DNA of 32,882 nucleotides from a virus, in the IMG/VR virus record IMGVR_UViG_3300013093_000149, positions 1-32,882 of that record, one strand, 5' to 3'. Shown piece by piece: positions 28,180 to 32,882 of this stretch. Position 1 is the stretch's first letter. Each line of letters opens with the position of its first letter. The position numbers and the translations under genes are program-made. The notes beneath the pieces are model-generated. The model made no database searches. It saw only the letters and a program-made list of their open reading frames with translations, and was not told where the DNA came from.

Positions 28180-28815
28180 CTAAAATTTATTCCAATGTCT
28201 CTCATATAAATGAATATTGGTAATGTGCCAGTGCATTTGCCCTATTTTATAATTAGTTTCGTTAGATACTTTTTCCATTAATTTTGCAAAACAATATTGA
28301 TCATTTCCAAATCCATACCATAAATCTATACTTCTTGCGAATACTGTTAGATGTAGCTTATCGTCTTTTATGTAAAAATTAAGAGCAACATTACAAGGCG
28401 TATCGTACTTATATAAATCTAATTCATCTAAATTATAATGTACTATTATAGCCCGTCTTGTTTCTTTGTTATTTTTTATTTCTTTAATAGTTCTATTTAA
28501 TTGATCGTTGTAGTTCCAAAAATATCCATAATTTGAAACTACGTTAGAGGTACCAGGAACCATCATCTGCTTCCAAATCTTTGCTCTTTCTCCTATTTCT
28601 TTTGCATCTCTATTACCTGCACAATACCAATCAAATTCAAAATTTGCATAATCAGCATTGAACTTACGTTCTACTGTAGTGATCACTTTATCGCTAGGAT
28701 CCATTAGTGTAAATGAAACGTTGAACTTAGCTTTAGTACCAGCGAATGATTCTCCGTTGGCGTTAATATCGCTAAATAGTAATTCGAATGCGTCTGTGGC
28801 GTTTTTATATATCAT
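28180..28815 (-). CDS. Thymidylate synthase-family enzyme
   Basis: A 211-residue protein of the thymidylate synthase fold. Seen are the phosphate-binding Arg pair in ETRRAIIVHY (120-121), the catalytic Cys141 in TPCNVALNFYI, Arg161-Ser-x-Asp164 (RSID), and Asn171 in GFGNDQYC at the position that contacts uracil in thymidylate synthases; dCMP hydroxymethylases carry Asp there. It is shorter than ThyA (about 264 residues), having a reduced N-terminus. With the dCMP deaminase and dUTPase genes next to it, which supply dUMP, it probably makes dTMP, or a modified pyrimidine. The start overlaps the deaminase stop by 11 bases. Confidence 0.8.
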   Translation of the reverse strand: MIYKNATDAFELLFSDINANGESFAGTKAKFNVSFTLMDPSDKVITTVERKFNADYANFEFDWYCAGNRDAKEIGERAKIWKQMMVPGTSNVVSNYGYFWNYNDQLNRTIKEIKNNKETRRAIIVHYNLDELDLYKYDTPCNVALNFYIKDDKLHLTVFARSIDLWYGFGNDQYCFAKLMEKVSNETNYKIGQMHWHITNIHLYERHWNKF

Positions 28816-29305
28816 ATTTTTCTACTTCTATAAATTGTGATAAAAATTGTATGCCATCTAAATTTCTATATGTATTCAAATATACAACTTTTTTAACACC
28901 CGATTGTAAAATAAGTTTCGAGCACTCTTTACATGGACTAAGTGTTAAGTACAAAGTACTGCCCTCTACTGAGTTACCTGATTTTGCCGCTTTCAATATG
29001 GCATTGGACTCTGCGTGCAATACTTCGTGTTTGGTGATTAATTTATATTTTCCTAGATCATCTTCAAATGGCCAAAATTCATCTATAGTATCTTGATCTA
29101 ACCAACCTCCAGCATCAGACGACATTCGCTTCTTATCTTCACAAGAATTGTCCATTCCTGCCGGTGTCCCATTGTACCCAAAAGATATCACGTTACCGTC
29201 CTTCACCAACACTGCGCCCACTTTTGATCTGGTGCAGTACGATAATAGGCCTATTTCCTTTGCGATGTTGATAAATGTTTTATCTAACTTCTGTTGTTTG
29301 TTCAT
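28805..29305 (-). CDS. dCMP deaminase
   Basis: A 166-residue zinc deaminase. The His97-Ala-Glu99 motif (HAESNA) and Pro124-Cys125-x-x-Cys128 bind zinc and provide the catalytic acid. The N-terminal SKVGAVLVKDGNVISFGYNGTP segment and a central insert (EDKKRMSSDAGGW...) match the dCMP-deaminase subfamily of phages. The reaction gives dUMP from dCMP, which feeds the thymidylate-synthase-like enzyme downstream. Its ATG overlaps the dUTPase stop (TAATG), placing both in one translation-coupled unit. Confidence 0.93.
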   Translation of the reverse strand: MNKQQKLDKTFINIAKEIGLLSYCTRSKVGAVLVKDGNVISFGYNGTPAGMDNSCEDKKRMSSDAGGWLDQDTIDEFWPFEDDLGKYKLITKHEVLHAESNAILKAAKSGNSVEGSTLYLTLSPCKECSKLILQSGVKKVVYLNTYRNLDGIQFLSQFIEVEKYDI

Positions 29306-29733
29306 TATATACCTGTTGATCCGAATCCACCTGCTCCTCGCTCTGTGTCTCTTTGAGGCAATTCTGGTAATACGTGTACGTCCATATAACTTACTGGAAC
29401 TAACACGAATTGGGTTAATTTTTGACCAGCTTTGATTTCTGTTGCAGCGTTAGACGTGTTGATTAAGTGTAAGTGAATTTCTCCTTCGTAATCTTCGTCC
29501 ACTACGCATGCTCCAACAGAAAGTCCTTGCTTAACTGCAACGCCCGATTTGTTGAATGCGATTAAAGCGTAACCCGAAGGTACGTGAGCTCTGATACCCG
29601 ATGGAATTAATACCGATTCGTTTGGTTTCAACACAACTCCTGCGTAATCCTCTGGTACGTAGAAGTCCAAACCTGCTGATTGGCTCGTGCCTCTACTTGG
29701 TGTTTTTACGTTTCTTACTTTCTGAATGTTCAT
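29305..29733 (-). CDS. dut: dUTPase
   Basis: A 142-residue deoxyuridine triphosphatase. All five motifs are visible: AGLDFYVPED, NKSGVAVKQGLSVGA, VVDEDYEGEIHLHLIN, GQKLTQFVLVP and RGAGGFGSTG. The enzyme converts dUTP to dUMP, which keeps uracil out of DNA and feeds dTMP synthesis. The start at 29733 is preferred to the ATG three codons earlier because it overlaps the stop of the GIY-YIG gene as ATGA, but either is possible. The C-terminal motif is complete. Confidence 0.95.
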   Translation of the reverse strand: MNIQKVRNVKTPSRGTSQSAGLDFYVPEDYAGVVLKPNESVLIPSGIRAHVPSGYALIAFNKSGVAVKQGLSVGACVVDEDYEGEIHLHLINTSNAATEIKAGQKLTQFVLVPVSYMDVHVLPELPQRDTERGAGGFGSTGI

Positions 29734-30458
29734 TCTGTACATTGTTTTTGTAGTTTACAGTTTTCGAAATGGTATCTTTTCATTACTGGATACCCTCCTA
29801 TTTTTTTACAATAAGGACATTCTACTTTTACTTTCTCTTTTTTCAATTTTTGTTTAGTCTCTTCTGGCATTATAGCGCCTTTACGAGATTGAGAAAGTTT
29901 CATTTTGTGTTCCTTAGAAAAACCATTACTATAAACCGCTTTTAAGCTTTTTGATAAATTTTGTTTTTGCTCTTCATTTCTTTTTTTACCTATTAATTTA
30001 GAGACTCTTTTTTCTACAGTTTGTTTACTTTGTTTTTTTCCTTTGTGAGCTACGCTTAGTTTTTCTATCATATCTTCGGAATATTTAAGTCCTTTATTCC
30101 ATGAAGAGTATTTTCCTTTTTTTAAATCATTAGCTTTTTTAAAATTAGATAGCACTTCATTAATTCTATCTTCAGACATCCACATTTTCCAATTGCCGCC
30201 TTTACCTCCTGAAGATACATTATAGCAATTTTCTTTTAAGAGATTTTTATAATATTCTACCCAATAAATTTCTCTTTGGCACAATTTTTCAAAAGTATCA
30301 CAGTATTCCAAAATGTCTTTTTTGAAATTATGCTTACCGTATTTTTTGATTGCGCTCTTTATCACAGATCCACTTCCAAGATAATTTTCATCGTCTTTTG
30401 TGGACATCCCTATATAAACTTTAGAATTTACTAAGCAAGTAGTTTTGTAAATGTACAT
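29730..30458 (-). CDS. GIY-YIG homing endonuclease with C-terminal zinc finger
   Basis: A 242-residue free-standing nuclease. The GIY-YIG module is at residues 2-70 (YIYKTTCLVNSKVYIGMS; LGSGSVIKSAIKKYG), followed by lysine-rich NUMOD3 repeats (EDMIEKLSVAHKGKKQS, EEQKQNLSKSLK). The last 25 residues form a zinc finger (CPYC...HFENCK) that also ends the HNH protein at 32255. It is inserted exactly between the promoter-motif site and the dUTPase start, with an ATGA overlap, like the other endonuclease genes here. Confidence 0.94.
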   Translation of the reverse strand: MYIYKTTCLVNSKVYIGMSTKDDENYLGSGSVIKSAIKKYGKHNFKKDILEYCDTFEKLCQREIYWVEYYKNLLKENCYNVSSGGKGGNWKMWMSEDRINEVLSNFKKANDLKKGKYSSWNKGLKYSEDMIEKLSVAHKGKKQSKQTVEKRVSKLIGKKRNEEQKQNLSKSLKAVYSNGFSKEHKMKLSQSRKGAIMPEETKQKLKKEKVKVECPYCKKIGGYPVMKRYHFENCKLQKQCTE

Positions 30459-30464
30459 ATTTTA

Positions 30465-30474
30465 TAATAAATAT
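30465..30474 (-). promoter_or_regulatory. Putative phage promoter motif
   Basis: The coding strand reads AGATATTTATTATAAAATATG, with the GIY-YIG ATG at its end. The motif lies about seven bases upstream of the start codon. Confidence 0.5.
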
Positions 30475-30497
30475 CTAAATTGAATCAAAAAAGTTAC

Positions 30498-30776
30498 TTA
30501 CTTTGTAGCATCATACTCATCTTTAGAATGATTATACTTAGCGCCCAAATAAGCAATCGCGTCTAGCAGATTATCATACTTTTTATTATATGACTCTCTA
30601 GAAAGCTTTAGTGCAATTAGAGCTGCATACATATCTTCGCCAGTAATATCTTTACCGGTCATTCCTCGCATAATCATTGCGGCTCTATCCATACCTTCAG
30701 AGAATGGTCCGTACTGACGTTCTTTTTCTTGTGATCGTTTATTTACGATGTTATTTGCTTCTTCTAGTATATTCAT
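30498..30776 (-). CDS. DUF6378-like small phage protein
   Basis: A 92-residue protein with the pattern NIVNKRSQEKERQYGPFSEG...ITGEDMYAALIALKLSRES...DNLLDAIAYLGA. This resembles the DUF6378 group of small phage proteins that may have a MazG-like helical fold: R-x-x-x-YG at the front and D-x-x-D-A-x-A-Y at the back. No enzymatic activity is established. It precedes the GIY-YIG gene and follows the 30782 gene by five bases. Confidence 0.65.
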   Translation of the reverse strand: MNILEEANNIVNKRSQEKERQYGPFSEGMDRAAMIMRGMTGKDITGEDMYAALIALKLSRESYNKKYDNLLDAIAYLGAKYNHSKDEYDATK

Positions 30777-30781
30777 AACAA

Positions 30782-31345
30782 TTATTTTTCTTTTTTAAAT
30801 AGTACCAACGTAGGTATGTTCAATAATTTAAACTGACCGTAATTCCAATCTTGACCCAATTTGTTTAGGTTTTTTATAAGAATGGCCTTATAAAGATTGT
30901 GCTTTTGTGGGTCGGAATAAGAGCCGTTAATGGGTTGCCCGGTTTTTGACATGGCCAAAAATAAAAGAGCTTCAACTTGTTTGTGCGATTTAACGAACTG
31001 TATCGTTATTTCGGATACTGTCTTTAGCACTTTTATTAGGGTAGAATAGTCCAGCTTTTTTGCTTGGGTGTCCGTACCGTTAATTATGTATCCAACGTTG
31101 TAGGTATTATCTGCCGATGGGTTGCCAGGAATTTTAAGGCCGTTCAATAAATTCTGATCGATATCTCCTGTGCTAAATTTGACAACTGCGCTTAGGTCTT
31201 GGTTTATGTCAAAAGAGTACTGCAAGTCGTTGATCTTTTTTACTGGGTAAGAAAGCATCTTATCGAGATCACCGACTTCGGACATTATTTCTTCCAGTAG
31301 AATTACTAGCTTTAATGGACTCATGTAGTCTGATTCTGTTTTCAT
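30782..31345 (-). CDS. Phage protein, unknown
   Basis: A 187-residue soluble alpha/beta protein (LVILLEEIMSEVGDLDKML, then LQYSFDINQDLSAVVKFSTGD). No family recognised. The start at 31345 is chosen because the longer frame overlaps intergenic DNA and lacks a plausible initiation region. A TATATTTATT motif ends only two bases before this ATG, implying an essentially leaderless message. The next gene is five bases downstream. Confidence 0.65.
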   Translation of the reverse strand: MKTESDYMSPLKLVILLEEIMSEVGDLDKMLSYPVKKINDLQYSFDINQDLSAVVKFSTGDIDQNLLNGLKIPGNPSADNTYNVGYIINGTDTQAKKLDYSTLIKVLKTVSEITIQFVKSHKQVEALLFLAMSKTGQPINGSYSDPQKHNLYKAILIKNLNKLGQDWNYGQFKLLNIPTLVLFKKEK

Positions 31346-31347
31346 GG

Positions 31348-31357
31348 AATAAATATA
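31348..31357 (-). promoter_or_regulatory. Putative promoter motif, leaderless start
   Basis: The coding strand reads TTTATATTTATTCCATG. If the -7 box rule of Bacteroidetes applies, transcription would begin at or within a base of this ATG. Confidence 0.45.
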
Positions 31358-31380
31358 AAAAATAGTGGGATCCAGTAAAA

Positions 31381-32268
31381 TTAATCTTTGTAGTAGGCCT
31401 TGAAGTCCTTGAAGTCTCCCCACTCGCGACTTGAATCGATGTCCTTGGGTTTAATCGTTGGTTTAGGCATATTACCGGCCACGTTCCAGAACCAATCCCC
31501 CTGCTGTCCATGGCTCTTTAGGAGCTCCCAACCTTTGGCATCGTATGTTTGTATAGAATCGAAAGGAGTCTGCACCCTTGAAGCTTTTAAGAACGGTCTA
31601 TCGTGAGTGTAGAATTTAGCTCTACCGAGTTCTCCGTCCTGTACGTTTCTTGCAACAGCAACCGCATTAAATTTGGTGTTCGGTAAAGCTATCTGTAAAG
31701 TACGAGATAAAACTCCAGTAGAAAATACTGTCCACATTGTTTCGATATCGGTGTTTTTAAAATTATCGTGGAATATTCTAACTCCACCGGCAACCACCAT
31801 CTCGTGTTTTAAACCGAAAGGTAAATACTTTGCACCGATTCTTTCTGCGAACTGCTTTGCCCAAATGTTTGCGGTAGGCATCGCCGGAATCTTTACGAAC
31901 AAGGGAATTCCACCGTTTTCTATTGCGGTTAGTTGGTGCTCTGAAGCCTCTTTGGAAGCTGGCATAACTAAATACAATTTTTTGTTGTACTTCTTGGCCA
32001 AATAGCAAAGAGAATAGGGCGCGTAACCTGTTCTTGGCGCTACGTAAACCATTGCGTCCTCTTTTACTTGAGAGATCATGAAATCTCCCATCTTTGCTTT
32101 GGTACCGAATTGGAATTCTCCATCGTCGACTATGTTGAATCCATCGTACTGTTTTACTTTGAACGTAAAATCGTGCTTGTAATCCTTTGTCATGTTCAAG
32201 TAGTAGTTTAGGTCCCTACCGTTGGACATGTCCAAGTTGGATTGATCTGTTGTTTTATTTAGAAACAT
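31381..32268 (-). CDS. PLP-fold (type II)-like protein
   Basis: A 295-residue protein whose core resembles fold-type II PLP enzymes such as cysteine synthase and ACC deaminase. VYVAPRTGYAPYSLCYLAKKYNKKLYLVMPA corresponds to the SGNTG loop, helix and strand block; STGVLSRTLQIALPNTKFNAVAVAR to the GTGGT region with following strand. The expected PLP-binding lysine may be Lys at TKAKMGDFM, about residue 60. No proof of activity. Start at 32268, chosen because it overlaps the end of the HNH gene by 14 bases. A role in amino-acid or cofactor metabolism, or a scaffold lacking catalysis, is possible. Confidence 0.55.
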   Translation of the reverse strand: MFLNKTTDQSNLDMSNGRDLNYYLNMTKDYKHDFTFKVKQYDGFNIVDDGEFQFGTKAKMGDFMISQVKEDAMVYVAPRTGYAPYSLCYLAKKYNKKLYLVMPASKEASEHQLTAIENGGIPLFVKIPAMPTANIWAKQFAERIGAKYLPFGLKHEMVVAGGVRIFHDNFKNTDIETMWTVFSTGVLSRTLQIALPNTKFNAVAVARNVQDGELGRAKFYTHDRPFLKASRVQTPFDSIQTYDAKGWELLKSHGQQGDWFWNVAGNMPKPTIKPKDIDSSREWGDFKDFKAYYKD

Positions 32269-32882
32269 TAGCTGTGTTTTTAATTTTACAATTTTCAAAA
32301 TGCCATTGTTTCATTTGATTTATTGCCCCTTCTTTATCACAATAAGGACAGTGCACCTTCTTTCTTTTTAGCGCTCTATGTTTCATTTTTTTCTGAACAT
32401 CTAATCTTTTAGCTGGATTATCTATACTTAGACCTCTAAGTCTTCTAGATTCTCTTAAATCGTCTGAAATATTTTTAGCTTTTTCACTCATTATTTTTTT
32501 AGTTTCTAATGAATGTTTTTTTCCACTGTGAATTTTAGACATGTGGTGTTTCATTTCGTCTGACCAAAATTCATTTTTCATATAGCTAGAATGTAAAATA
32601 GAACTTTTTATTTTAGCGTATTCAATTATTCTACTACTAGGTGTATATCTAACTTGATTTTTATCTTTTACACTGCACAACATGCTAAATGCTTTTGCTA
32701 GCTTATAATTCTCAGGATAAATTTCATGTAATAGCCAATGGCATAAAAAATGTTCTCTAGCAGTTAATAAAGCTATATTCAAATGATCGTATTGGGTAGC
32801 CCACCCTGTTCCTCCTAAACATTTTGGAACTATGTGATGACCTTCATAATACTCTCCAAGTTTTTTTTTATTTTTTCTAATG
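32255..32882 (-). CDS. HNH homing endonuclease, 5' end cut by window edge
   Basis: The visible 208 residues read in frame from the window edge. The HNH core is near the edge (GHHIVPKCLGGTG...DHLNIALLTAREHFLCHWLL), with H-H-x-x-P-x-C and N-x-x-x-L-x-x-x-E-H elements. NUMOD3-like repeats follow (DEMKHHMSKIHSGKKHS and LETKKIMSEKAKN). The protein ends with CPYCDKEG...HFENCK, almost identical in plan to the GIY-YIG protein at 29730. An apparent start at 32782 would be a TTG inside the HNH core; the true start lies beyond the window. Its stop overlaps the next gene's start region. Confidence 0.9.
   Translation of the reverse strand, partial: IRKNKKKLGEYYEGHHIVPKCLGGTGWATQYDHLNIALLTAREHFLCHWLLHEIYPENYKLAKAFSMLCSVKDKNQVRYTPSSRIIEYAKIKSSILHSSYMKNEFWSDEMKHHMSKIHSGKKHSLETKKIMSEKAKNISDDLRESRRLRGLSIDNPAKRLDVQKKMKHRALKRKKVHCPYCDKEGAINQMKQWHFENCKIKNTANVSK

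Noticed and set aside
28180-28815. dCMP hydroxymethylase
   Set aside because: The position that is Asp in dCMP hydroxymethylases appears as Asn171 here, as in thymidylate synthases; alignment would settle it.
2960-31357. The plus-strand reading TATAAATA matches the T4 late promoter consensus
   Set aside because: All genes are on the minus strand, so the matching strand would drive antisense transcripts. The opposite reading (TATATTTATA) near the -7 position upstream of minus-strand genes fits better.

Overview
The window looks like part of a large, tailed double-stranded DNA phage that infects a member of the Bacteroidetes (flavobacterium-like). Every convincing gene is on the minus strand over 32.9 kb. 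Genes are packed with ATGA or TAATG stop/start overlaps, and there is a dUTPase, dCMP deaminase and thymidylate synthase-like set, a virion protein, lysis-type genes, several free-standing homing endonucleases and phage-borne tRNAs plus a tmRNA. The host guess rests on AT-rich DNA, a match to the Bacteroidetes -7 box (TAnnTTTG) at 14764-14771, short lipoproteins, and two proteins that look like type IX sorting domains. It is an inference, not a measured taxonomy.

Layout in window coordinates (transcription runs from high to low numbers). 28.2-32.9 kb: an HNH endonuclease, a PLP-fold-like protein, small MazG/DUF6378-like and unknown proteins, a GIY-YIG endonuclease, dUTPase, dCMP deaminase and a thymidylate synthase-family enzyme, which together would make dTMP. 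27.4-28.2 kb: an HNH endonuclease behind a leader that can fold into a pseudoknot. 23.4-27.4 kb: unknown phage proteins, small membrane proteins, a membrane protein gene interrupted by one in-frame TGA, a glucosaminidase lipoprotein, a GT2 glycosyltransferase, an LpxH-like phosphoesterase and a thioredoxin.

14.5-23.3 kb is the most unusual part: about a dozen consecutive exported or membrane proteins. They include two CsgG-like proteins, two large paralogous secreted proteins with dockerin-like and cohesin-like regions (one with PA14), several lipoproteins, an outer-membrane-barrel-like protein with long Ala/Ser and Lys/Glu tracts, and three holin/lysis-like membrane proteins. This could be a phage-coded envelope or extracellular-fibre system; no such system is proven here. 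11.3-14.2 kb: a 504-nt tmRNA, an HNH endonuclease, a GDP-mannose 3,5-epimerase with all catalytic residues, tRNA-Glu, initiator tRNA-Met, a highly structured unexplained stretch, a tRNA-like gene and tRNA-Gln. 0-11.3 kb: small proteins, five sugar-transfer-type genes (GT-B x3, GT2, DUF3431), a fibre-like virion protein closed by two terminators, a Cas4/RecB-like Fe-S nuclease and another HNH endonuclease.

A recurring coding-strand motif, TATATTTATA or close to it, sits a few bases upstream of many genes and of the tmRNA. It is probably the phage promoter and implies very short or absent 5' leaders. The epimerase and glycosyltransferases suggest that the phage builds or edits a glycan; the target is unknown.
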